A stretch of DNA of 64,000 nt from Populus alba (taxonomy: Eukaryota > Streptophyta > Magnoliopsida > Malpighiales > Salicaceae), in NCBI RefSeq assembly GCF_005239225.2, contig NC_133302.1:13115991-13179990 (forward strand), given 5' to 3'. The position numbers and the translations under genes are program-made. This document shows positions 1-10,800 of this stretch, one piece after another. Under the pieces are notes generated by a model. It made no database searches and was not told the DNA's origin. It worked only from the letters and a program-made list of their open reading frames with translations. Each line of letters begins with the position of its first letter. Position 1 is the first letter of the stretch.

Positions 1-2123
1 GTATTTTAAAGGAAGAAAATTACAAAGCAAAAATTTTACTCAGCTCAATATTAAAAAACTAAAATTAACAAAGATAATTTTGGGAAAAAAAAACAAAAAA
101 AATAAAAAAAGGGAAAAAAATAAAAAGTGCAAAAAAAATAAAGTAAAACAAAAAAACAAAAAGTGACAAAAAAATGAAAAAGTGCAAAACAAAAAAAGAA
201 TGAGAAATGCACTGTGGATTACTATTATAATCCATAGTGATTTTGATGGGGAAACAGTGATTCCCTCGTACCATTTAGAGTATTGTATAATTTTTTTAAT
301 AAAAAAAAATTAAATATATAGGATTTTTATTAGTTTTTTAATATAAAAAACTTCTAATTATAAATTAAAATGGTTAAATATACATTAAGTTAAATAAATT
401 AATATTTGATTAATAAATAACTAAATAGAATTAAGATATTTGATATACAAAAGAATAAAAATGAAAAAAAAGTAAAATAAAGCAGGAAGATCATTTTCTA
501 AAAACATAAATATTAAGGATGAAATTAAAAAAAAAATAATTAAAACTAAAAAGATAAAAATCTACACATGTGAACTTTTGAAACTCGTGATCATTTATGA
601 GATGAAAATTGAGCAGATTGACTCCATAGAAGATAAATACTAAAAAATAACAAAGCAAAATTTGCAATAAAAAGATGCTTCCAAATAAATCGAAAATAAT
701 ATTAAAAAAATAATTAGAATTGAAGGACTAAATTGAAAACAAAAATAACTTTTACAAAATAGTTAAGGAAAAGAATTAAATATAAAAAGAATAAGGATCA
801 TAGCTTAAATATCAATAATAGAGAAGACCAACTTTTAACTTTTGAAAGAGAAGAAAGAAAAAAAAACTCGTCAATGACAAACCAACCAACCTCCACTAAA
901 AGGACAGATTTGACCACTTGAGGCACTCACACATCGCCCAAAGCACAAATGTCTCTCATGCCATGAGATGTGAATTATGTTTTGGAATTAGTTAATCATC
1001 TTAAAATGATTAAATTGCCTTTATAATTTTAAAATTTACAAAAACAACCGATGTTAACAAACAAAAAAATCTCTACACTAATGATGGATTTTTTCTTGAT
1101 TTTTAAGAGCAAATATGTTTTTTCTTACTGTATTTAAAAAACTTAAATACCCTTAATAAAAAACATTAGTTTTTTTTTATGTGAAGATTAAAAAAATCAT
1201 TTTACTATGCATAAAAAATAATTCACTTATGTCCTAGTAAAACAATTGCCCTTAACTCATAAGCTTTTGGTTACATATATGTTTCCCGGTGAAATAATTA
1301 ACGACCAATGCGAAAAGATTGAATTGCCCTTAACTCATAAGCTTTTGGTTTTTTCTTAGAAGGGGAAAAATGTAACTAAAGTGTCGTAATGAATAGTTTT
1401 TTTAGTCTATATCCATAGTATTCTCTACAGTATTTTGGTAACATGTTTTATTGTTTCTATTAATTAAAAAAATTATTAAAATTAACTCGTTTGAATCTCA
1501 TTTAGGTTTGATAAAGCTAATCATATCGTGAGTGAATTGATATGTTGATTTGACGAATAAAAAACTCTAACCCAAATTACATTTGGAGTCAAGAAGTCCC
1601 CAATTAATCCGTCAAGAGTCCACCAAGTTTAATATACGTGTGAGGGATCGATTTTTTTAATTTGATTCTTTTATAGTATTATTTTGTTGCGGTGGCTCTT
1701 TATTCTTGTGGAGTTAGCCATAACCCCTTCAATTCTTTGTAATTTTCTATTTGCTGTCTGAGTTGCTGCGATCTTCTCAATTTTCACCATCCTTTAGTGC
1801 TGGCCTGGCCGAATGGAGACCTGTAATTTTACAAAAGAGTTTATGCATGTCTTGTAACTTGCTTTAAATAAATGTAAAATAGTTGTAGGATGACTTTCTT
1901 AATCAAATTAAAAGGATAAATTTTTAATTTAATTTATTTTATTTTTATAGCGTGTCATGTTTTTATGATTTAAAAAATAGGATTGCAGGGGTGAAATCAT
2001 GTACACCAATGATTTTGCTGGTGCTTTCTGCATACGATCACATCAAAATGGAGCAATGCAGGAGGTTGGCCAATCACTTGATAGTGCATTGGCTTACTGT
2101 TATCAGTCAGTCAATAATGATGG
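1..2123. repeat. Copy A of a 2.1 kb duplicated block
   Basis: This stretch matches 49317-51453 almost base for base and in the same orientation. Both copies start with the same AT-rich run, share the same sentence-like landmarks (for example the paired TTGCCCTTAACTCATAAGC motifs near 1250 and 1325) and end inside the same SAC9-like exon. Differences are scattered single bases and short indels, so the duplication is fairly recent. The first 240 bases are the edge of the AT-rich tandem array also seen at 39400-40208 and 48217-49320. Bases 300-1980 carry no credible gene; the short reading frames there are low-complexity. What moved the block (segmental duplication or a gene-capturing transposon) cannot be told from the window. 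Confidence 0.93.
1989..2123 (+). pseudogene. SAC9-like phosphoinositide phosphatase exon fragment, copy A
   Basis: An exon-like segment begins right after the acceptor-like TTGCAG at 1983-1988. It reads [11 protein letters not shown], then QSLDSALAYCYQSVNN, in one frame. These two stretches are the parts of plant SAC9 (SAC domain plus WW domain phosphatase) that flank its catalytic P-loop. The intervening CX5R catalytic segment is absent, so the fragment carries an internal deletion. Unlike copy B (51319-51709), homology stops just before the WW domain and the sequence switches to HSP70. It is a dead fragment; the family call rests on recognition of the motifs and on the better preserved copy B. 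Confidence 0.72.
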
Positions 2124-2148
2124 GGTTTTAGACATCTATATGTTAAAA

Positions 2149-2637
2149 GATGCGACAATGTTGATTGGCAGGAGATTTAGTGATACTTTTGTGCAGAGCA
2201 ACATCCAACAGTGGCCATTAAAAGTCCTTGAAGTTCCTCGTGACAAGCCCTTGATTGTGGTCATCTACAACGGTGAAGAGAAATAGTTTGCAGTTGAAGA
2301 AATATCTTCAATGGTCCTCTTAAAGATGCATCAAATTGCATAGGCTTACCTTGGCAGTGCGATGAAGCTTGCAATACTCATTGCCCCTGCCTGCTTCAAT
2401 GTCCCTCAACGACAGGCCACAGCTGATGCAGGCAAGATTGCTGGTCTCATGTCATGCATATCATTAATGAGCCCACTGCTGCTGCAATGGCTTATGATCT
2501 TGGAAAGAGGGCAATTATTGTTGTTGAGAGGAATGTTTGACTTGGGTGGTGGTACTTTTGATGTCACCCTGCTTACTATTAAAGGGAATATCTCTTAGGT
2601 GAAGGCCACTGCTGGAGACTCCCGCCTTGGAGGTGAG
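2149..2637 (+). pseudogene. Cytosolic HSP70 exon fragment
   Basis: Three stretches in one strand give classic HSP70 ATPase-domain sequence: LIGRRFSDTFVQSNIQQWP (about 2161-2220), RQATADAGKIAGL (about 2410-2445) and FDLGGGTFDVTLLTIKG (about 2537-2587), followed by VKATAGDSRLGGEE. These correspond to roughly residues 70-225 of a plant HSC70. The homology starts at GAT GCG ACA, the place where many plant HSC70 genes have their single intron, so this looks like the 5' part of a genomic exon 2 and not a processed copy. Stops at 2284-2286, 2341-2343 and 2596-2598, and frame slips between blocks, show it is dead. It joins the SAC9 fragment upstream and Copia-1 downstream. Confidence 0.88.
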
Positions 2638-5170
2638 GAATACTGGAATGGTAGAAGACATGTCTGCAATTCATGTTACTGCTCATACATGTGGAAGTTG
2701 TGAACTGGGAAAGCAGCATTGTCAACCATTTCCTAAAGGTATATCCAAAAGAGCAACACACATGCTGGAGTTGGTTCACTCAGACATCTGTGGACCTATG
2801 AGCACAGCTTCTTTGAATAATAATGTGTATTTTATATTATTCATTGATGACTTCAGTAGAATGACTTGGGTTTATTTTCTAAAAAACAAGTCACAAGCTC
2901 TATTTATGTTCAAAAACTTCAAAAGCATGGCTGAAACTCAAAGTGGTCAGAAGATCAAAGTGTTGAGAACTGATAATGGTGGAGAGTATATTTCGAAGGA
3001 GTTTAATGCCTTCTGTTTAGAAGTTGGGATTGTACACCAGCTGACGATTCCTTACTCTCCACAGCAGAATGGAGTTTCTGAAAGGAAGAATAGAACAATG
3101 ATGGAGATGTCCAGATGTATATTGTTTGAAAAGGAGTTGCCAAGGTTTCTATGGGCTGAAGCAGTAAATACTTCAGTGTACTTGCTTAATAGACTTCCAA
3201 CTAAGTCTATTCAAAACAAAACACCATTGGAGGCATGGTCTGGAGTCCGGCTTACTGCCAAACATTTAAAAGTGTTTGGATCATTGTGCTATTTTCTTGT
3301 TCCATCTGCCAATAGAGGGAAACTGGATGCAAGAGCAGAAAAAGGGATTCTTATGGGATATGCAACATAATCAAAAGGTTACAGAATTTTCAATCTAAAT
3401 TCAGCTAAAATTCAGGTCAGCAGAGATGTGCAATTTGATGAAAATGCCTGCTGGAATTGGGACTTAAAAAGAGTTCAACAAACTATCACAGCTGCACTTG
3501 AATCACCTGTACAAAGTAGTGGTGTTGAATATCAACAAGCCATTGAAGCAACTTCAGATACAACAGTACTTAAGGTTAGACAATTGTCTGATGTGTATGA
3601 AAGATGTAATCTTGTACATGCTGAGCCTACAAATTACACTGAAGCTGCAGGAGATCCAGCTTGGATTGAAGCAATGAAATTAGAAATTGATTCCACTGAA
3701 AGAAATGGGACTTGGAGATTGATTGAACTTCCTGGAGATAAAAAGGACATTGGAGTGAAGTGGGTTTTCAGAACCAAATTCAATCTAGATGGTTCAATCT
3801 TCAAACACAAGGCTAGATTGGTTGTTAAAGGCTTTGCTCAAGTTGCTGGGGTGGATTATGGAGATACTTTCGCACCAGTAGCTAGGCATGATACTATAAG
3901 ACTCCTACTTGCTCTTGCGGGACAGAAAGGATGGAGAGTATATCATTTAGATGTGAAATCTGCTTTTCTAAATGGAATACTTCTTGAAGAAATTTATGTT
4001 CAACAACCAGAAGGCTTTGTATTTGTTGGTGATGAACACAAAGTTTACAAGCTACACAAAGCTCTTTATGGTTTGAAGCAAGCACCAAGGGCTTGGTACA
4101 ACAGAATTGATACTCATTTGATTCAACTAGGATTCAAAAGAAGTGAAAATGAAGCTACCCTATTTCTAAAACAAGATGAAGATGATTTGCAGCTGGTGAT
4201 ATCACTCTATGTAGATGACATGCTAGTTACTGGAAGCAATGAAAAGTAGTTGGAAGAGTTCAAAACTGAAATGCAAGATGTTTTTGAAATGTCTGATCTT
4301 GGCATTATGAACTACTTTCTTGGAATGGAAATACATCAATGTAGTTCGGGCATTTTTGTTTCACAAAGGAAATATGTTGTTGATATACTCAAGAAGTTCA
4401 AACTTGAGTCATGCAAAGAAGTAGCAACTCCTTTGGCACAAAATGAAAAGGTTTCAAAGAATGATGGTGAGAAACTTGAAGATCCCTTTGGATTTAGAAG
4501 CTTAGTGGGCAGTTTGCTATACTTGACAACAACTAGACCTGACTTAATGTTTCCAGCTGGTTTGCTGTCAAGGTTCATGAGCTCACCTAGCAACATTCAC
4601 ATGGGAATTGCTAAAAGAGTGTTGAAGTACATTAAAGGAACAACTGATCTTGGCATCTGGTACTTGAAGACAGGTGGAGTAAAACTAATTGGTTATGCAG
4701 ACAGTGACTGGGCAGGGAGTGTTGATGACATGAAGAGCACCTCTGGGTATGTTTTTAATATTGGTTCAGGTGCAATCTGTTGGAATGCAAAGAAGCAAGA
4801 GGTGGTGGCACAATCAACTGCTGAAGCAGAGTATATCTCCATGGCAGCTGCTGCAAATCAAGCAATTTGGTTGAACAAATTGCTTGCTGATTTGGGTCAA
4901 CAACAAAGCTCAGAAACTGAGCTTTATTGTGACAACAAATCTTCCATTACTATTGCTCTAAATCCGGTTCAACATGGCAGAACCAAGCACATCAACGTGA
5001 AGTTTCATTCTATAAGAGAAGCTAAGAAGAACAAGCTTATAAAGCTACACTACTGTCCAACAGATGTTCAACTTGCTGATATAATGACTAAAGCTCTTCC
5101 TAGATCAAGACTGGAATTTCTAAGGATGAAACTTGGTATGTCCAAGGCAAGTCTCAAGGAGGAGTGTTAG
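2638..5170 (+). pseudogene. Copia-1 pol (integrase-RT-RNase H)
   Basis: One frame is conserved from 2627 to 5170. It opens with the CGSCELGKQH zinc-finger end and then the integrase core (LVHSDICGPM, LRTDNGGEY, YSPQQNGVSERKNRT). Reverse transcriptase follows, with KWVFRTKFN, LDVKSAFLNG, YGLKQAPRAWY and the catalytic LYVDDMLVTG, then RNase H with YADSDWAGS, STAEAEY and DNKSS. In-frame stops at 3368-3370 (TAA) and 4247-4249 (TAG) break it. Apart from those the frame is clean, which suggests loss of function not long ago. It would have made the enzymes for copying and integrating the element. It is the 3' portion of a typical 1300-residue polyprotein. Confidence 0.93.
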
Positions 5171-5453
5171 AATTGTGAGATTCTGCCTTGAGAAGGATAG
5201 AGTTAAGAGTAGTTTTAAATATTTGAATTTTTCGTTTAGCTTCTTCAGGATTTGCAGCAGAAACTTTCTGCTGAGTTTGTTATTTTCAATTCCAATAATC
5301 TCTCAAGTTTGTTGAGAGTTTCAGTCATTTTCAAGTTCTATGTAATCCTATTTATATGCATTTGAAGTTAATGAAAAGTATTGATCTTTCCACTCAACTC
5401 TGCCACCTTAATTCTGCTGTTTCTTCTATACGAAAACTGCAGTGTTAATAACA
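5165..5453 (+). repeat. 3' LTR of Copia-1
   Basis: It begins TGTTAG directly after the GGAGGAG purine tract and ends TAATAACA, giving the TG...CA ends of an LTR, 289 bp. The end is inferred from the CA and from the start of TNL-like sequence about 15 bases later. There is no second copy in the window to compare with. Confidence 0.75.
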
Positions 5454-5466
5454 TTTTATTTCCATC

Positions 5467-5600
5467 ATGTTCTACCAGGTGGATCAATCCCATGTAAGAA
5501 ATCAAACAGGGAGGTTTGGGGATGCATTGGCTAGATTGATAAAGAAGAAAGCTTTGACGGATGCAGCCAATCTATCTGGATGGAGCTTAGGGAAGTCTGA
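5467..5600 (+). pseudogene. TNL-1, remnant of the TIR exon
   Basis: The end of a TIR domain exon, near-identical to 23365-23529 of TNL-2: VDQSHVRNQTG, then ALARLIKKKALTDAANLSG. It ends at the same splice donor (TCTGA then GTAAGC). Compared with TNL-2, 36 bases are missing between two copies of GCTTTGACG, an in-frame deletion explained by recombination between direct repeats. The first three quarters of the TIR domain, including the catalytic region, are gone, replaced by Copia-1. The following intron is conserved with TNL-2 for at least 130 bases (to about 5745), then diverges and is broken by Copia-2. Confidence 0.9.
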
Positions 5601-5973
5601 GTAAGCTCCTGAAATATATCCCATAAGAAAAATATTCGTTCATTTGTTGAGGATTTGAGATTTAATTTAAAATTATTAAGAATGATGAGCTCTGTGAATT
5701 TATATTTATTTTATTTGATTTTAAAAACGTTGTAGCGAAACACTTGTACATATCTTAAGCTTTAGGAGACAGAAAGAAGATATTTAGGAATCCTTATATT
5801 AATTTTTATCAGGACAATCAACGTTTCAATGTTTTCTTCTATCGTTTCACTTGAAATTGGGGCATTAATAGTCTACTAATTTGAGGTGAAAAAGATCATG
5901 ATGACTTAAAAAATACTATAAATTATATATTTTGAGATTTTCTCCTAACAACTTAAACTTTTTTAATTGAAAG

Positions 5974-6303
5974 TGTTGGTTATCGGGTTAGGCCTGGTCT
6001 GCCCATGATGGATGGGCCTTATCCAAGTTATTAGAGAAGTTACTAAAGGAAGTAACCGCCTTCTCTAATTATATATAAAGGGACATAACCCATATGGAAC
6101 TACAACTATTCATTATTAAAAGAACATAGTTCTCTCTTCCTCTTCTCCCATCTTGACTCTCTGTATTAACTTGACAAGATTTACAAAGACGTTCGTACTG
6201 TGGATTATCACTTTGATTCTGGTAATTGAAGTGGCACTGAAGTAATTGATTCAGGAATAAGAAAGCGAATTCTCACAAGTAAGTTTTCCTTTCCGATTCT
6301 ACA
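5974..6303 (+). repeat. 5' LTR of Copia-2
   Basis: 330 bp, TGTTGG...TTCTACA. A TATA-like TATATATAAAGG at 6071-6082 lies upstream of the likely transcription start, as expected for the U3/R boundary. It matches the 3' LTR over its full length with eight substitutions and no indel. Confidence 0.97.
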
Positions 6304-6304
6304 T

Positions 6305-6316
6305 TGGTATCAGAGC
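6305..6316 (+). promoter_or_regulatory. Primer binding site of Copia-2
   Basis: TGGTATCAGAGC, one base after the 5' LTR, is complementary to the 3' end of plant initiator-methionine tRNA, the usual primer for copia reverse transcription. The same 12-mer follows the 5' LTRs of Copia-3 (41547) and Copia-4 (58201). Confidence 0.95.
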
Positions 6317-6718
6317 CATGGTTTTTAATATTGCTTTTATGCAGTATATCAATTATTACATGAACGATAGATGTAAATTTTGTGTTAAAAGATTACTTTC
6401 ATTGAAAATTTTGAATTTAAAAATTTTTATGAAGTAATTTAGTTATGAGTTTGTCTTTTCTATGATTAATTAGAAAAGATTTTTTGCATGGTAGTTGTAT
6501 AATTTTATTATCAATTCATGTGTAAATTGGTGTCAAGAATGGGATTGGAACGTTTCCATTTCCTTTTTTTTCCAATTGACTATAATTGCAGTAGTCAATT
6601 GGCAGTTGATTAAATGCCATGCCATTTGGAAGTTTTTTTTTAAAACATTGGCTACGTTGAAAGGATGAAAGGAAATGGGAATTTGCCCATTTTGATAACA
6701 TGAAAGGAAATGGGAATT

Positions 6719-6828
6719 TGCCCATAATTGTTTTTTTTTTTTTTTTTAAAAAAAAAACCAAAAAGATGTGTACCTATATATATTAACTGCCATTCGGCAG
6801 TTAATATATATTAAACCAAAAAGATGTG

Positions 6829-6903
<75 letters not shown>
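6719..6903. repeat. Hairpin and (TA)n microsatellite inside Copia-2 leader
   Basis: A poly-T/poly-A run (6728-6760) is followed by a 16 bp perfect inverted repeat, ATATATATTAACTGCC at 6776-6791 and its complement at 6796-6811 with a 4-base ATTC loop, and then about 60 bases of pure TA repeat (6839-6901). The stretch is non-coding leader between the primer binding site and the first ORF. The TA tract is expected to vary in length between individuals. Confidence 0.9.
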
Positions 6904-6907
<4 letters not shown>

Positions 6908-7171
6908 GAATAATATTAAGACAATTAATATTTGTTGTTAATATAAATTGTCAAACTGTGGAGTAATTTATTTATTGTTAAAATAAATTGCTTAATTTAT
7001 GTATTTTTTTTATGATGATACATGCTTTAATTAAATATTAAGTATAATATTTATGTGTTCTTGGAATATTTTGTTGTAGTGGATAGGCAACAACAAATTG
7101 ATCATTTATTGGGCTATGCCTTTAATCCTGTTCACAAAATTCGAGAGCACATTGATTATATGTATCATTAG

Positions 7172-7507
7172 ATGATTAGACTGGCAATGAGTGGTGTTTA
7201 CGAATTCTACATGGAACATCAAATGTTAATCGTTCTCAATTCTCTACCTGAGGAATGGATGCCGGTGCGACTATCGTTGGAATATAGGTTGGAATCCTTA
7301 GATTTCAACAATCTCGCAGATGAAATGATGCTTGAGAGGGAACGTCAGTATGCCGAAAAGGGTATACGACACACTAGAAGAAGCACAGGTCGTTTAGATG
7401 CTGCTGCTAAATTCATTCCATGGTTTGAGCAGAATGAACTTGGAGGAGATGACTTTGATGAAGTGGATGACATAATTGGAGACCCTACTTATGTGCCTAA
7501 AATATAA
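7172..7507 (+). CDS. Extra gag-like ORF of Copia-2, 111 aa
   Basis: The frame reads MIRLAMSGVYEF, then VLNSLPEEWMPVRLSLEYR and DEMMLERERQYAEK. This resembles the middle of the copia gag UBN2 domain, where LNSLPEEW is a hallmark. Upstream in the same frame (7082-7168) come KIREHIDYMYH and one stop (7169-7171). The frame is preceded by TTTTGTTGTAG, an acceptor-like site, so a spliced origin is possible. The last 45 residues are acidic (GGDDFDEVDDIIGD) and I do not recognise them. It lies upstream of, and is separate from, the element's own gag at 7872. It could be a captured gag piece from another copia family or an accessory protein; translation is unproven. Confidence 0.5.
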   Translation: MIRLAMSGVYEFYMEHQMLIVLNSLPEEWMPVRLSLEYRLESLDFNNLADEMMLERERQYAEKGIRHTRRSTGRLDAAAKFIPWFEQNELGGDDFDEVDDIIGDPTYVPKI

Positions 7508-7871
7508 AATAATTATGAAATGTATTATTCTTAATATTGTATTTTTTTTAAGATGATTGGTTGTTTAATTGTGAATTGAATATTTTATGTAATTTAAGTT
7601 TAATTACATTATATGCATATATATGATAATATTTGCAACCTGATTAGTGGGAGTTGTTAGTTGAAACTAATAACTATAATTTTTGCACTCTTTTAAATTT
7701 CCAATAATAATTAGACCATACAAATAGAAATTGATTAAGTGTTTAACATTCTTTTCGTTTCTATTGTATGTGTTAGATTATTATTTGTTTAATTTAGAAT
7801 GGAGTAGCAAAATATATCAATTAAATTATACTAGATACTAATATTAGTAATTGCTGTTAATAGCGTTTAAT

Positions 7872-10800
7872 ATGGCTGCATCTAAGAGTATTATTGTTGA
7901 TTTGAACCATGGAGACAAACTAAGTGAAAAGAATTATGATGTTTGGCATCGTAAGATTGAGTATCTCCTGGAAGAGCAAGAAATGCTGGAAACAATCACA
8001 CAACCAATGGCTGAACCTAAGCAAGGAAACACTGCTCAACACAAGCTTGATATGGACGCATATCAAACTTATAAACGCAAAGATCGTGTAGCTCGCATTT
8101 TGATGTTGAGCAGCATGAGAAATGATATTATGCTGCGTTTTGAAAGGCATCGTTCAGCTCAATCTGTTTGGGACGCAGTAAAGATTTAGTATGGAGGAAC
8201 CTCCACTACTAGACTTCGCCAGTTAACCCTCAAATTCGATGGTTATAAGAAGCGCCAAAATCAAACGATGAGGCAACATCTTACAATCATGTCTAATATG
8301 ATCAGTGAATTAAGGGGTGCTGGGCATGAAATGACTGATGAACAACAAGTCCAAGCAGTTATCCGCTCTTTGCCAAGTAATTGGGAACACATGCGTGTTA
8401 ACCTTACCCACAACGACAACATTAAGACATTTGACGATGTTGCTCGTCATGTCGAGCTTGAAGAAGATCGACTCCACGCTAAAAAGCCTATTAATGAGAC
8501 AAAGATGCGTGGAGCATATGGCTCTAAATATAAAAGGGGTAAGGCTAAAGGTCCCAAATATGGAAAGAGAGGAATAGAAGCAAGTACCAGTGGACATAAG
8601 CGCAAGTGTGGGAAACGCGGCGGTAAGAAAGGCAAGAATATGAATTGTTTCAATTATGGTAAACCTGGTCACTTTGCTCGTGATTGCACTAAGCCAAAGG
8701 TAATGTTTAACCACAATCATCCCTCTAACTTATATGTTAGCAGTTGTTTAATGCTTGCTGAATCAGTTCCGTTTTGGACTGTAGACTCAGGAGCAACCGA
8801 CCACATTGCAAGGGATCGAACTGCCTTTGTGGAATTTCGTCGAATTCCAAAGGGAAGTAGATACATATACATGGGGAATAATGCTTCCGCTGCTGTGCTT
8901 GGGATCGGTACCTGCAAACTAGATTTGCAGGGCGGTCGCACACTTTATCTTCATGATGTACTCTATGCTCCAGAAGTTCGACGAAATCTTGTGTCTGTTC
9001 TTGCTTTACTCCAATTGGGCTTTAATCTTGCGTTTGTTGGTTGTTGTGTAAAAATACATCTGGATAATGTTTTTTATGGTTCTGGTTTTGTATTAAATGG
9101 TTTTATGGTGTTAGACACCATTAATGTATCTATTAATTATGATACTTCAATCTATGTTGTTCAAAATTCCAGCACTATTAATGATAGTAATATCATAACT
9201 TGGCATGCTAGATTAGGACACATTGGGCAAGATCGATTACATAGATTAGCAAGAGCTGGTCTTTTAGGATCACTTACCAAAGAGGAATTGCTCGTTTGTG
9301 AGCATTGCCTTGCTGGAAAAGCAACTAGATTACCATTTGGCAAAGCTAAAAGAGCTAGTAGTCCATTACAGCTTATTCATTCAGACATTTGTGGCCCAAT
9401 GAATGTGAGAGCAAGACATGGAGGAAATTATTTCATCACATTTATAGATGATTTCACACGGTTTGGTCATGTTTATTTGATCTCACATAAGTCTGAAGCA
9501 TTGGATTGCTTCATTCGATACACCAATTTGGTGGAGAATAAACTAAGTATCAAGATCAAAGCTTTAAGAACTGATCGAGGACGTGAATATCTGTTTGATC
9601 AATTTAAAAAATTTTGTGATGAAAAGGGTATAGCTAGATAGCTAACTATTCCTTATACTCCACAACAAAACGGTGTAGCAGAAAGGAGGAATAGAACCCT
9701 ATTTGACATGGTTAGGTCGATGATGGCGCAAGCTAACTTGCCAATTTCCTTTTGGGGAGATGCATTGTTAACTGCTGCTTACATACTTAATCGTGTGCCC
9801 TCTAAATCTGTCTCATCCACCCCATATGAACTATGGAATGACATCAAACCTAATCTAGGTTATTTCCATCCATGGGGATGTGCAGCTTATATTCACAATA
9901 CTTCTCATGAATATGAGAAACTTGGTCCTAGGGGGAAGAAGTGTATCTTTATACTATATTCTGAACATTCCAAAGGATTTGTATTTATTGGTGAAAAAGC
10001 TAACGGAAGAGTGACAGAAATTGAATCGCGTGATGTTGTATTCTTAGAAAAGGTTTTTCCAAAGACAGGTGAGGTTGAAAAAGATTTTCAATTATATGAG
10101 ATGGAAAATCTAGATTGTGGCAAAACAAGCCATTCAGTAGAGGACTTAGATGAAACTTTTAATCCTCCTAGAAACAGTGGGAGTGATATTTTATCTATTC
10201 CTACTCTCATGGAGGAAGATCATGAGCAATCTCAACCTCGAAGAAGCATTCGTGAACCAATTCCTCGTCGTCGATTTGAGATTGAGGGGGAAGCGTTCAT
10301 GATTGCTTCACAAGATGATGAAGAACCTAAAACATTCAGTCATGCTCTATTTGGCTCTAAAGCAAGTGAATGGATTAAAGCTATGGAAGAAGAAATGGAG
10401 TCAATGAAAATTAATCAAGTCTGGGACTTGGTAGATTTACCGTCAGGACGAAGATCCATTGGAAATAAATGGGTTCGTAAAATTAAACGTAAGGCGGATG
10501 GGTCAATAGAACGTTATAAGGCTCGACTAGTAGCGAAAGGCTACACTCAAGAAGAGGGAATTGATTATGAAGATACATTCTCACCGGTTGTGAGGATTAC
10601 TTCAGTTCGCCTTATTTTAGCTATAGTCGCACATATGGATTTAGAGTTATACCAAATGGATGTTAGAACTGCGTTTCTCAATGGAGAACTAAATGAGGAG
10701 ATCTATATGGATCACCTTTAGGATTCGAGACTAAAGGACAAGAGTGCAAAGTTTGCAAGCTTAAAAGATCCATATATGGTCTTAAGCAAGCCTCTAAACA

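Larger units (their letters stand above)
2638..5453 (+). mobile_element. Copia-1, 5'-truncated Ty1/copia retrotransposon
   Basis: The element lacks its 5' LTR, gag and most of the protease region. It begins abruptly within the GAG-pre-integrase zinc finger, next to the HSP70 fragment, and runs through integrase, reverse transcriptase and RNase H to a 3' LTR at 5165-5453. The purine-rich tract just before the LTR (CAAGGAGGAG) is the expected polypurine tract. Because the 5' end is gone no target site duplication can be tested. The LTR abuts the TIR-domain remnant of TNL-1, so Copia-1 and the rearrangement beside it replaced the 5' part of that gene. Confidence 0.9.

Noticed and set aside
65..274. 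Open frames of mostly Phe, Leu and Ile (also 48630-49601)
   Set aside because: They come from AT-rich tandem repeat DNA, have no domain or codon pattern, and recur as translations of the same repeat.
1681..1860. Exon-like stretch reading HHPLVLGWPNGDLQLYKRVY in copy B
   Set aside because: It may be another captured exon, but I could not match it to any family and copy A has frame breaks, so it is not listed as a gene.
1..2123. Helitron or Pack-MULE as carrier of the captured SAC9/HSP70 pieces
   Set aside because: No convincing TC start, CTRR end with hairpin, or long terminal inverted repeat with 9 bp duplication was found at either copy, so the mechanism is left open.
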